This document shows, one piece after another, positions 12,629 through 19,727 of a stretch of DNA of 23,309 nt (the stretch's first letter is position 1; each line of letters opens with the position of its first letter). The notes below the pieces were generated by a model, which did not search any database, had not been told where the DNA came from, and saw only the letters and a program-made list of their open reading frames with translations. The DNA lies in the NCBI GenBank assembly GCA_046496745.1, contig JAWOGQ010000078.1, positions 1 through 23,309 on the forward strand, written 5' to 3'. Position numbers and translations under genes: made by a program. The DNA comes from JBNJGT01 sp046496745 (lineage in GTDB: Archaea > Nanobdellota > Nanobdellia > Woesearchaeales > JACJVW01).

Positions 12629-13818
12629 ACTGCCTGAAGTGCAAGGGAAGGGGTTTTTGCAAGAAAAAATGCATCTTCTCCAGGCCTCTCAAGAAAGCTG
12701 AAGTCGGAACTGACATCTCATCAGTTGCACCTGCTCCTTTTATCGGAAGAGTGGGGTATCCGAATATCAGTGTAGGGGTACTTTCACCTCCTGAAAAAAG
12801 GGAGGGGGCATGGGAATACGACGCTCCAAAGCATTGGGCAAAAGAGAATTATTCTATACCAAAAATCCTTGACATGAGGACTGAACTTATCAATTCAAGG
12901 GCTAAGGTTGGTGTGCTCGAATCCAATAAGATCGTGGATCTTGTCCAGGAGGTGGGGATGGCTTCCAAGCCTGTTGATGTTGATGTGTCTCTAAAGGGGC
13001 CTGTCAGGTTCAGCTATAAGGTTGATTCCACTGCTGCGCCTCTTGGGCCTGCTGGCGAGTTGAGCAATGCTGAACTGACCTCGAATCCAAGGATCCCTGT
13101 GCATGTGGAGAAGGTATCATCTGATACAGACCTGAAGGCATTTGATGCGCTGGATATACTGCAAAAAAAAGGATATGATGAGCATTTCCTGATGAAACTT
13201 CTTTCTGTCGGTTCTGTAGGGGTGAAAAAGAACAGGAAGCTTGTGCCTACAAGGTGGAGCATCACTGCTGTGGACGATCACATGGGAAAGACTTTGAGGG
13301 ATGAGATCAAGGATTATCAGCAGTGTGATTACCAGGCCTTTTTCGGGGGGCATCTTGGCAATTATTACCTTATAATGCTTTTTCCTGATGTCTGGAGTTA
13401 TGAATTGTTTGAGGTCTATCTTCCAAAGGCCAGCTGGAACCTGGGTAAGGAGATCGCTTACTCGACTGATCACGAGGGTCATGAAGGAAGAAAGCAATAT
13501 GCAGAGAATTGTGCAGGAGGGTATTATGCATGCCGCTTGCCTATACTCCAGAAACTGAAATCGATGAAGAGGCAGGGGATGGCCTTGGTCTACAGGATAA
13601 TCACTGATGAATATGAGACACCCATGGGTGTGTGGGTCTGCAGGGAGGCAACACGCAAAGCACTTGAAGAAAAGCCTATCAGGTTCTCAAGCGAGGAACT
13701 GATGCTCAGGTATGCTGAGCTGATGCTTTCGCGAAAGTTTGGTATCAGGGATTTTACCGGAAAAAGCCTTCTGCTTCGGAAGAGGCATTCGCAGGCGAAA
13801 CTGAACGCGTTCTTTTGA
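12619..13818 (+). CDS. nreA: Nre-family archaeal DNA repair protein with C-terminal PCNA-binding motif
   Basis: The 399-residue protein fits the archaeal Nre (NreA/NreB, DUF650/651) family. A four-cysteine zinc finger opens it (C5, C8, C14, C18). Typical conserved blocks follow: APAPFIGRVGYPNISVG, YDAPKHWA, MRTELINSR, RKLVPTRWSITAVDD and CAGGYYACRLPIL. The protein ends in QAKLNAFF (392-399), an exact QxxLxxFF PIP box, so it should bind the PCNA sliding clamp. Nre proteins are implicated in archaeal DNA damage repair. Which paralogue (NreA or NreB) this is cannot be settled from the sequence alone. It is translated from an ATG overlapping the end of the upstream cysteine-rich gene, with GGAG directly in front. 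Confidence 0.88.
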   Translation: MALDCLKCKGRGFCKKKCIFSRPLKKAEVGTDISSVAPAPFIGRVGYPNISVGVLSPPEKREGAWEYDAPKHWAKENYSIPKILDMRTELINSRAKVGVLESNKIVDLVQEVGMASKPVDVDVSLKGPVRFSYKVDSTAAPLGPAGELSNAELTSNPRIPVHVEKVSSDTDLKAFDALDILQKKGYDEHFLMKLLSVGSVGVKKNRKLVPTRWSITAVDDHMGKTLRDEIKDYQQCDYQAFFGGHLGNYYLIMLFPDVWSYELFEVYLPKASWNLGKEIAYSTDHEGHEGRKQYAENCAGGYYACRLPILQKLKSMKRQGMALVYRIITDEYETPMGVWVCREATRKALEEKPIRFSSEELMLRYAELMLSRKFGIRDFTGKSLLLRKRHSQAKLNAFF

Positions 13819-13877
13819 TGGTTTCAGGGCATTAATAAGAAAGTGGAGATGATTTTAGCAGGTTCAAATGAAATTCC

Positions 13878-14561
13878 TCATATTATCTTATATATCTCCT
13901 TTGCAGGCATTTTCTCGGTCAATCTCAGGTAAAAAGGTTTTTCTCCTTTCAGATAAGGTTCATATCTTCCAATATTCTTAGTTTGAAAGTTTTCAAACCT
14001 GCCAAATGGAGATTTCCAATATTTGTCTTTTCCTCTTTTTCCAAGTCTGATCTGGAACAATGCAGATTCGAAATATCTTGAGGATCCTTTTACAAAGAGA
14101 GTCTTATTATTGAATTGTGATTTCTTTTCTGACCAGTTATTCAGGCTGTGTACTAGTTCCAATTCTTTAGAGGTTAACTTTGGTCTCCTTGTGATGATAT
14201 CTTCTGTAATCTTTTTAATGGTCTGAACTAATGCTCCGCCTTTATGTCTTTTGTAGAAATAGGTTTCATTATAATCAGGTGTAAAATCAATAAAAGGGTA
14301 ATCTATATCTTCCAAACTTACCATCACAATATATTCTCCTGTTACTTTCTTGAATCCCCAATCCTGTTCATGAATAAATCCTTTCTTCTCTAACTTCAAG
14401 ACTAACCTGAATAACTTCTTGATCTCAGGAATTATCTGTTGAAAGGGGTTCTCTTTTGGATTCAGACCTTCCTTCTTTATCTGAGGGAGATATTCTGAAG
14501 AGACCACTCTGTAAAGATTCCTATCGATATACTTTTTCCAGAATCGGTATTTCTCATCCAT
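13878..14561 (-). CDS. AT-rich gene of unknown function (227 residues)
   Basis: The protein is basic, soluble and without membrane segments. I do not recognise the family. The opening LYRVVSSEYLPQIKKEGLNPKENPF faintly resembles the start of ADP-ribosyltransferase-fold or RES-like domains, where an LYR/LYH strand is followed by a helix and GL.P. No catalytic set can be confirmed. The coding sequence is visibly richer in A and T, with many AAA, ATA and TTT codons, than flanking genes, like its upstream neighbour at 14603. The gap between the two is 41 nt and holds TATA-like sequences (TTTTAAAT near 14593-14600). The pair may be a horizontally acquired unit. Confidence 0.7.
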   Translation of the reverse strand: MDEKYRFWKKYIDRNLYRVVSSEYLPQIKKEGLNPKENPFQQIIPEIKKLFRLVLKLEKKGFIHEQDWGFKKVTGEYIVMVSLEDIDYPFIDFTPDYNETYFYKRHKGGALVQTIKKITEDIITRRPKLTSKELELVHSLNNWSEKKSQFNNKTLFVKGSSRYFESALFQIRLGKRGKDKYWKSPFGRFENFQTKNIGRYEPYLKGEKPFYLRLTEKMPAKEIYKII

Positions 14562-14602
14562 AATCTGCTTTGTAGTTTTATTAATACATGCGTTTTAAAT
14601 TT

Positions 14603-15103
14603 TTAACTTTTGTTTTCTCCAATCTCTTTCAGTATAAGATCAATAACTTGTTTAATTGATTTGTTACTTGTATTAATGAGAATATCTTCTTTATCTTTAT
14701 TCTTTTTTGTCTGCTCAATAAAATTTTTTTTTGGCATTGTTGGTTTTTCTCTTTCTATATTTCTTTTTAGTGCAATATCTAAATCAACATCCAGAAAGAA
14801 TGAATATAGTTTATAATCATATTTTTTAATGTATTCTCTCAGATATCTTTTGACTGTTGCCTGTCTTGATTCCTGTATCAAAAAGTTTAGTGTACCAATA
14901 TTTTTTATTGCTTCTCGCATTATATGAAATGTTGCGGTTTTTGCGATCTTATTATGGCTTCTATCCTTTATATTTAAAGGTTCAAACATATCCTTGATTT
15001 TCCAAATATCCACAAAGACAAAGTCAGGAAGTACTTTTGCTAATTCATTTGAAATGGTGGTTTTTCCTCCAGCACTTTTTCCCCTTATTATAACAATCTT
15101 CAT
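14603..15103 (-). CDS. Small P-loop kinase-like NTPase
   Basis: The 166-residue protein opens with a beta strand and Walker A: MKIVIIRGKSAGGKTT (GKSAGGKT at 8-15). After this come FVFVDIWKIKDMF, an ESRQATVKRY helix, and a late DVDLDIALKRNIERE segment typical of the lid region of adenylate-kinase or shikimate-kinase-like folds. It probably phosphorylates a small molecule, but the substrate cannot be named. The TATATAAA box at 15125-15132 is centred 25.5 bp from the start. The gene is AT-rich like its downstream partner, in contrast to the surrounding genes. A toxin-like zeta kinase is possible in principle, but the sequence does not show it. Confidence 0.75.
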   Translation of the reverse strand: MKIVIIRGKSAGGKTTISNELAKVLPDFVFVDIWKIKDMFEPLNIKDRSHNKIAKTATFHIMREAIKNIGTLNFLIQESRQATVKRYLREYIKKYDYKLYSFFLDVDLDIALKRNIEREKPTMPKKNFIEQTKKNKDKEDILINTSNKSIKQVIDLILKEIGENKS

Positions 15104-15124
15104 ACTTGGTCCAAGAATCTTTTG

Positions 15125-15132
15125 TATATAAA
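15125..15132 (-). promoter_or_regulatory. TATA box for the P-loop kinase gene
   Basis: TATATAAA on the plus strand, TTTATATA on the minus strand, centred 25.5 bp before the ATG at 15103. Confidence 0.6.
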
Positions 15133-15186
15133 TGTTTTATCCTCTGGTCTTGATATGTGTCTTCTCTGTTCTTAAATTTGAAAAGA

Positions 15187-15194
15187 GTTAAAAA
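15187..15194 (+). promoter_or_regulatory. TATA-like box for the DUF4145/HEPN-like gene
   Basis: GTTAAAAA, centred 26.5 bp upstream of the ATG at 15217. It supports that start over the in-frame ATG at 15157. Confidence 0.4.
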
Positions 15195-15216
15195 GAAGTG
15201 GTGTGCGCATCTCATC

Positions 15217-15915
15217 ATGCGGGAATTCAAGATTCTGGCGGGGCGGCTGGCAGATCTGGTTAAGGGAGTGGATCTTTCAGCAGGTGAACCCAGGAGTTTC
15301 TTATCTTACAAGGATCAAAAGCAGGGGAATCGGTTCCGCCAGGTGAAGTCTACCATAGAACTATTGAAATCAAAGCAGTCACAGCTTGATTCTGTCCGGC
15401 ACCTGGATAATAATTCCCAGGTGATTGATAAGATCAAATCTGTTGTCTCCGACCTGGCTCTTGATGATTCCCTTTCAGATAAGGCAAAGGAGCTTGCAGG
15501 ACTTGTTGGATCCCTTTCGGAGGATAATGTTGACATCCCTCCTCTGCCTTATGACATACGTGATGAGGTTGCCCTGGATATAAAAGAGATGCACAAGTGC
15601 TTTTCTGCCGGATGTTTCAGGAGTGTTGTCATACTGTGCGGGAGGGTGATTGAGGTTGCCCTGCACAGGAAGTATTTTGAGGCTACAGGGCAGGATATCC
15701 TTGAGAAGAACCCGGGGATAGGTCTTGGAAAACTGATTGCGAAACTTTCTGAGAAGAATGTCGCTTTTGATCCCGGGCTTACCCAGCAGATCCATCTCAT
15801 AAACCAGGTAAGGATATCATCTGTGCACAAGAAGGAGGAGGCTTTCTATCCTTCCCAGTCCCAGGCGCAGGCAATAATGCTTTTTACCCTTGATGTCCTG
15901 AGCAGGATGTTCTGA
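15217..15915 (+). CDS. DUF4145/HEPN-like protein
   Basis: The 232-residue protein has a charged N-terminal half of unknown type (1-110) and a C-terminal helical domain resembling DUF4145 of the HEPN superfamily. It has KEMHKCFSAGCFRSVVILCGRVIEVALHRKYFE (about 123-155), then the loop GLGKLI, and the late helix QVRISSVHKKEE. The last holds R199-x4-H204, the R-x4-6-H pattern used by HEPN ribonucleases. Many DUF4145 proteins sit in defence or stress loci, but others have no known nuclease activity, so RNase function is inference. The start at 15217 is chosen for its TATA spacing. An upstream in-frame ATG would place the leader before the promoter. Confidence 0.72.
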   Translation: MREFKILAGRLADLVKGVDLSAGEPRSFLSYKDQKQGNRFRQVKSTIELLKSKQSQLDSVRHLDNNSQVIDKIKSVVSDLALDDSLSDKAKELAGLVGSLSEDNVDIPPLPYDIRDEVALDIKEMHKCFSAGCFRSVVILCGRVIEVALHRKYFEATGQDILEKNPGIGLGKLIAKLSEKNVAFDPGLTQQIHLINQVRISSVHKKEEAFYPSQSQAQAIMLFTLDVLSRMF

Positions 15916-15930
15916 TTTAGCATTAACCCT

Positions 15931-16060
15931 TTTGACCGAGTTTTTCGAAAAAATGCATCATCGAAGGCCAATAAGCTACATAAGATGATAGGGGGTTGTG
16001 TTGTGTGCAACGTGTCACCTTTTTTTGGAAATCAGGCCAAAGTCCATGCCGGACGAAAAA
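15931..16060 (-). ncRNA. Structured RNA element, copy B (duplicated, function unknown)
   Basis: Read on the minus strand, this block repeats the sequence and fold of copy A at 159-306. The 5' arm TTTTTCG (16060-16054) pairs with CGAAAAA (15947-15941). GCATGGAC...GGCC (16049-16035) pairs with GGCC...GATGATGC (15969-15955) across the same three-base internal loop. AGGTGA (16020-16015) pairs with TCATCT (15988-15983), where a C-to-T change relative to copy A turns one G-C pair into G-U. The GTTG-CACA-CAAC hairpin is identical (16011-16000). One P2 pair is lost (G opposite G). A TATA box at 16079-16086 lies 18 nt upstream of the 5' arm. The element fills the gap between the DUF4145-like gene and the DRG GTPase gene and has no convincing open frame. 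Confidence 0.6.
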
Positions 16061-16078
16061 TCCTTCTGACCAAAAACA

Positions 16079-16086
16079 TTTATAAA
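16079..16086. promoter_or_regulatory. Palindromic TATA box shared by the DRG GTPase and RNA copy B
   Basis: TTTATAAA reads the same on both strands. Its centre (16082.5) is 26.5 bp from the GTPase ATG at 16109. In the other direction, a start about 26 bp away falls at about 16056, inside the 5' arm of RNA copy B. Shared control of a translation GTPase and the RNA is possible. Confidence 0.6.
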
Positions 16087-16108
16087 CAGTTTTTTGTTCT
16101 GGTTGAAC

Positions 16109-17221
16109 ATGGTCAGAGAATCGGGCAATGCAGGCACACAGGAGCAGATAAAAGAACTTGAAGAGCGTATTGCCAAGACCAAATACAACAAGAAGACGCA
16201 GCATGCAATCGGGCTTTATAAGGCTAAGCTTGCGGCACTTAAGGAAAAACAGGAAAAAAGGTCTGGAACAGGTAAATCTGACCATGGATGGACTGTCCGG
16301 AAAAGCGGGGATGCTTCTGTTGTGTTGTTAGGGTTTCCTTCGGTGGGGAAAAGTTCGCTTCTGAATGCCATAACAAACGCGAATTCAGAGGTGGGTTCAT
16401 ATGCTTTTACGACCCTTGACTGCATACCTGGTGACCTGGAGTATAAGGGATCAAAGATACAGATCCTTGATGTGCCCGGGATTGTAAGGGGTGCTGCTGC
16501 GGGGACAGGCAGGGGAAAAGAGGTTTTACAGGTGATTCGTAACGCTGATCTGATTGTTCTGCTCATTGATGTGTTCTTTCCTGAGCATCTTGATGTGCTG
16601 TTGAAAGAGGTTTTTGATACTTATGTCAGGCTTGACCAGAAAAAACCTGATGTGCGAATAAAAAAGACTACAAAAGGAGGAGTCAGTGTGGGTACGACTG
16701 TTCCTTTATCTCATCTGACTGATGATACGATAAAAGGTATACTCAAGGAATTCAGGATCTCGAATGCTGATGTCCTTTTGCGGGAGGATATCAATGCAGA
16801 CCAACTGATCGATATCGTTGAGGGGAACCGGGTCTATGTTCCTTCACTTCGTGTTCTCAACAAGATTGACATGGTTGATGAAAAGCATCTTGAGAAGATC
16901 AAGGCTGAGGTAAACCCTGATATCTGCATATCTGCTTCAGGCGGGGTAAACCTTGATGAACTCAAGGAGCAGATCTTCCAGAAGCTTGAGCTGATGCCTG
17001 TATACTGCAAGGAGGCAGGGAATAAGGCAGATCTTGATGAGCCTTTGATACTCCGGAAGGGAGATACTATCAGGGACATGTGCCGGAAGCTGCACAAGGA
17101 TTTCGAGAAGAAGTTCAGGTTTGCCAGGGTCTGGGGAGAAAGCGCGAAGTTTCCAGGGCAGAAATTAAGCCTGAAGCATGAGCTCTCTCACGAGGATATA
17201 GTTGAGATTCACGTGAGATAG
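16109..17221 (+). CDS. DRG/Rbg-family GTPase with TGS domain
   Basis: The 370-residue protein has the full layout of the archaeal/eukaryotic DRG (Rbg) branch of the OBG GTPases. A basic helical N-terminus (12-52) leads to G1 GFPSVGKSS (75-83), G2 threonines TT (101-102) in SYAFTTLDCIPG, G3 DVPG (121-124) followed by the glycine-rich GAAAGTGRGKEVL, and G4 NKID (251-254). G5 SAS lies near 275-277, and a C-terminal TGS domain covers about 311-370. DRG proteins bind ribosomes and assist translation. The ATG at 16109 is chosen because it lies 26.5 bp from a TATA box; an in-frame ATG 15 nt upstream would be too close to it. The last 13 nt overlap the convergent SWIM gene. Confidence 0.93.
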   Translation: MVRESGNAGTQEQIKELEERIAKTKYNKKTQHAIGLYKAKLAALKEKQEKRSGTGKSDHGWTVRKSGDASVVLLGFPSVGKSSLLNAITNANSEVGSYAFTTLDCIPGDLEYKGSKIQILDVPGIVRGAAAGTGRGKEVLQVIRNADLIVLLIDVFFPEHLDVLLKEVFDTYVRLDQKKPDVRIKKTTKGGVSVGTTVPLSHLTDDTIKGILKEFRISNADVLLREDINADQLIDIVEGNRVYVPSLRVLNKIDMVDEKHLEKIKAEVNPDICISASGGVNLDELKEQIFQKLELMPVYCKEAGNKADLDEPLILRKGDTIRDMCRKLHKDFEKKFRFARVWGESAKFPGQKLSLKHELSHEDIVEIHVR

Positions 17222-18474
17222 AGGTGGGTGAGCTTGAAGTCCTGGTCATAGTCGAAGTCTGCGCATGCCTGGAAACCGTCGTGGATGAATTTCTTTATCA
17301 ATAGGTTTTCCATCTCTGTGTTGTTGAGTGACCTTTTCTGGAGCTTGCCATTCTCATTGCTAATCATTATTGTCTCATTCCTGAGCTTGTCAAGGTATCT
17401 TGTAGTTTCTTTGTTCGGTATGAATAAGGGGAGGTCGTATATCCTTTCAGGCTCTTCTTGGTATCTCTTGTAGGCTGCAAGGAAACCTGCGATCTCATGG
17501 GCGCAGAAGAAATCCTCATCCTGGCCCTGGCCTTTTCTCTTTCTTCTGTCACTCCTGTATCCTTTGTCCTTGCAATAGCATCTGCCTCTTATCTCCCATG
17601 CTTCAGAATACCTGAATGCATCATCCTCCATTGTCAGAAGGGTTCCTGTAAGTTTTTCATCATACACCATTGGGGGCTGGGAACGTGAAGGGACACGGAC
17701 GTTCTGTCCAGTTCCATGGCTGAAAGGCTTTTGTACTTCTATGAAATCGGAGAACCCGACATCCAGTTGCCGGACCTTCTGGAAAAGGGAATGGGTCTTG
17801 AGATATTTCATTGTATCTTCAAGCCATCTCTTTTTTGTCATGCGTTGTTCGTATGTTATCCAGGTCTTATCGCGTGTCTTTCCTGTACGTAGTTCTTTTT
17901 TAGTCAGGGGTATCTCAAGCTTCAGGCGTGCAAGCTCGTTGAATGCGAATAATTCTACACCTTGGGCCATGCGGTAAAAGGAAAGGATGCGGCGGTGGTT
18001 GTCACTGCCCCACCAGGCAAGGCAGGAATACTTTTTTGTCAGGTCATCCATCTGGTCTATCCTTGCAGGGATCACCTTTTCAGGATACCACCTGAATCTT
18101 CTTTTTTGTCTTTTTGAAAGGGGATTTTTAGGTACATTGCCTTCTATCAGTTGACGCTTAAGAGGCATGGAATCAAGAAGGATGAGGCTTTCCAGGGAAT
18201 ATGCTATGAGGTTTCGGGCCTGGCCCTGGTTTATGCGGTAATCGCCTGGAAGGATGCATAGATCTGGTGAATTCTTGATGGTCTCAACGGTTAGTCTGTC
18301 ATCGATTGTGTATTGCCCTTGTTTCAATCCTTCGATAGACCCTTCTTTTGTTACAACTTCACCTTCAAGATCATCTATCCTGATTCTTTCCTTGTTTATG
18401 TATTGTGAACATATCTCATGGACAGTGGGATTCTTGAAAATCTGGTCTCTTGATCTGGTTGTGTCAATCCTCAT
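17209..18474 (-). CDS. SWIM-type zinc-finger protein, otherwise unknown
   Basis: The 421-residue protein is basic and soluble. Its one recognisable motif is a SWIM zinc site: C299-x-C301 in GRCYC, then C324-x-H326 in FFCAHEIAGFLAA (pattern CxCx22CxH), with a basic insert (RSDRRKRKGQGQ) between the pairs. SWIM domains bind DNA or proteins and often sit in transposase-, helicase- or recombination-related proteins. No other domain is evident, although WAWWGSD-like aromatic and arginine-rich stretches (126-165) suggest nucleic-acid contact. A longer open frame starts at 18579, but the ATG at 18474 lies 27 bp after an AT-rich TATA-like box (18497-18505) and is preferred. It is convergent with the DRG gene, overlapping by 13 nt. 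Confidence 0.72.
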   Translation of the reverse strand: MRIDTTRSRDQIFKNPTVHEICSQYINKERIRIDDLEGEVVTKEGSIEGLKQGQYTIDDRLTVETIKNSPDLCILPGDYRINQGQARNLIAYSLESLILLDSMPLKRQLIEGNVPKNPLSKRQKRRFRWYPEKVIPARIDQMDDLTKKYSCLAWWGSDNHRRILSFYRMAQGVELFAFNELARLKLEIPLTKKELRTGKTRDKTWITYEQRMTKKRWLEDTMKYLKTHSLFQKVRQLDVGFSDFIEVQKPFSHGTGQNVRVPSRSQPPMVYDEKLTGTLLTMEDDAFRYSEAWEIRGRCYCKDKGYRSDRRKRKGQGQDEDFFCAHEIAGFLAAYKRYQEEPERIYDLPLFIPNKETTRYLDKLRNETIMISNENGKLQKRSLNNTEMENLLIKKFIHDGFQACADFDYDQDFKLTHLYLT

Positions 18475-18496
18475 AGAAGAGAAGAATGCTTTTTTG

Positions 18497-18505
18497 AATA
18501 AATAT
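18497..18505 (-). promoter_or_regulatory. TATA-like box for the SWIM protein gene
   Basis: On the minus strand ATATTTATT, centred 27 bp from the ATG at 18474. It is the main reason for choosing that start. Confidence 0.45.
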
Positions 18506-18522
18506 CTTGTGGCTTTTTTTGT

Positions 18523-18539
18523 ATAGTTATTGTAACTAT
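18523..18539. promoter_or_regulatory. Perfect 7-bp inverted repeat, possible operator
   Basis: ATAGTTA-TTG-TAACTAT is a perfect dyad with a 3-bp spacer. It lies upstream of the SWIM gene's TATA box and between the two divergent promoters. One half-site (TAACTATACA on the minus strand) also occurs upstream of the TATA box of the gene at 21821. Confidence 0.35.
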
Positions 18540-18561
18540 CAGGTGGTGATACATGGAAACT

Positions 18562-18569
18562 TTTATAAA
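18562..18569 (+). promoter_or_regulatory. TATA box for the coiled-coil/DUF371/PUA operon
   Basis: TTTATAAA predicts transcription starting near 18592. This leaves a leader of about 10 nt that contains AGGTGA (18592-18597) just before the ATG at 18602. An in-frame ATG at 18569 overlaps the box itself and is rejected. Confidence 0.55.
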
Positions 18570-18601
18570 TGATAAACAAATTCCCGGATATAGGTGATTA
18601 T

Positions 18602-18862
18602 ATGGCCAAAGATGTAAAGGATGTAAAGCAGGATATCCCTGATGATGTTAGCAAAGAGGAACAGATTGGGATACATAAGGGAGCATTGTCGACACTTGCA
18701 AACGAGAGAAAGGAACTATCACGATTGGTGGATATCACAGAACAGCTCATGCAGATGCATATCAAGTCGTTAAAAGAGCTTGGTGTTGACCTGGAAGCAC
18801 AGGCAAATCAGTCTGAAGAAAAGAATCAAAAGACTGAGAAAAAGATTGATGACCTTCTCTAA
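18602..18862 (+). CDS. Small coiled-coil protein, first gene of the DUF371-PUA operon
   Basis: The 86-residue protein is charged, helical and predicted coiled-coil through most of its length (HKGALSTLANERKELSRLV, then SLKELGVDLEAQ), ending in KKIDDLL. It has no cysteines, membrane segment or enzyme motif, and I do not recognise the family. The start is set by the ribosome-binding-like AGGTGA four bases upstream and the TATA position. The DUF371 gene begins inside its last 14 nt in another frame, so the two are translationally linked. It could be an adaptor or prefoldin-like small protein, but nothing proves this. Confidence 0.72.
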   Translation: MAKDVKDVKQDIPDDVSKEEQIGIHKGALSTLANERKELSRLVDITEQLMQMHIKSLKELGVDLEAQANQSEEKNQKTEKKIDDLL

Positions 18863-19247
18863 AATCTCTTTTTTTTGCCGGGGACATCCCAATCTTTTGG
18901 GAGCTCACCGGAATACAATTGAATTCACAAAGGATAAAGAGCTTACCCTGAAAGGAGATTGTATCGTTGGGGTTGATGCAGATTTCTCTTTTGATCTATT
19001 GAAACCTGTTCTTGGATGGAAAAGATTCCGCATGACAATAAAGGCAGGGGGTCTAGTTGATGAACTGGAGGCAGAGGTCAACCCTGGTTTCTCTTCTGAG
19101 CATGAGGTTGTGATCAGGAAGACTGGTTTCTTGTCTGAGCGTACTTTGGGAATCAATGCGAACAAGGCTGCAAAAGATATCGACAGAAAACTTATAAACG
19201 CATTATCCTCACCTATTGGGTGCGAGGTGATTATCGAACCACTATGA
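18849..19247 (+). CDS. DUF371 archaeal conserved protein
   Basis: The 132-residue protein matches the archaeal DUF371 family: FFCRGHPNLLGAHRNTIEFT near the N-terminus, then GDCIVGVDADFS, and a C-terminal helix before CEVIIEPL. The family is widespread in archaea and has no established function. The conserved histidines and the compact beta-rich fold suggest ligand or RNA binding. I start it at the ATG at 18849 because that gives the family's usual N-terminus; the open frame continues upstream only as basic, non-conserved sequence. It overlaps the previous gene by 14 nt and the next by 4 nt (ATGA). Confidence 0.82.
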   Translation: MTFSKISFFCRGHPNLLGAHRNTIEFTKDKELTLKGDCIVGVDADFSFDLLKPVLGWKRFRMTIKAGGLVDELEAEVNPGFSSEHEVVIRKTGFLSERTLGINANKAAKDIDRKLINALSSPIGCEVIIEPL

Positions 19248-19705
19248 AACGGAAGCGTTTGAAGAAATCAGATATACGGAAACTCAATGAGAAGGTTAGT
19301 TCTTTATACGGGATAGATGTTCCAGATAAGAATGATATAGTTGAAGAAGTATCTGATGAGTATCACCTTATATTTGTTAATGGGAAACCTTTGTTCTTCT
19401 ATCACGGGGAAAAGATGTTGCCTACACTGAAGCTTCTTCTAGAACATGACATACTGCGGCATGTGATTGTAGATATGGGTGCGGTCAGGTTTGTCACAAA
19501 TGGTGCGGATGTGATGCGGCCTGGAATAGTCCAGGTTGATCCTGAAATCATCGAAGGGGAGGCTGTTTCTGTGCTTGATGAGAACAACCGCAAACCGCTT
19601 GGGATAGGGATAGCATTGTTTTCAGGAAAAGACATGCAGGAGAAGGAATCAGGGAAAGTGCTTTCCAATATCCATCATATAGGAGATCCTCTCTGGAACA
19701 TGTGA
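19244..19705 (+). CDS. PUA-domain protein, Tma20/MCT-1-like
   Basis: The 153-residue protein has a basic N-terminal region (KRKRLKKSDIRKLNEKV) and a pre-PUA beta domain (YHLIFVNGKPLFFYHGEKMLPTLK). A C-terminal PUA RNA-binding domain follows, with VDMGAVRFVTNGADVMRPGIVQVD, then EGEAVSVLDENNRKPLGIGIALF and the ending GDPLWNM. This is the layout of archaeal homologues of Tma20/MCT-1 (COG2016), which associate with the small ribosomal subunit and act in initiation or ribosome recycling. The ATG overlaps the DUF371 stop by 4 nt, which fixes the start and links this gene to DUF371. A T-run at 19716-19721 after the stop may be the terminator. Confidence 0.85.
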   Translation: MKRKRLKKSDIRKLNEKVSSLYGIDVPDKNDIVEEVSDEYHLIFVNGKPLFFYHGEKMLPTLKLLLEHDILRHVIVDMGAVRFVTNGADVMRPGIVQVDPEIIEGEAVSVLDENNRKPLGIGIALFSGKDMQEKESGKVLSNIHHIGDPLWNM

Positions 19706-19727
19706 ATGCTCAAACTTTTTTAGTGGC

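Noticed and set aside
18475..18579. Longer N-terminus for the SWIM protein starting at 18579
   Set aside because: The longer start precedes the likely TATA box and overlaps the promoter of the divergent gene. The ATG at 18474 has correct promoter spacing.
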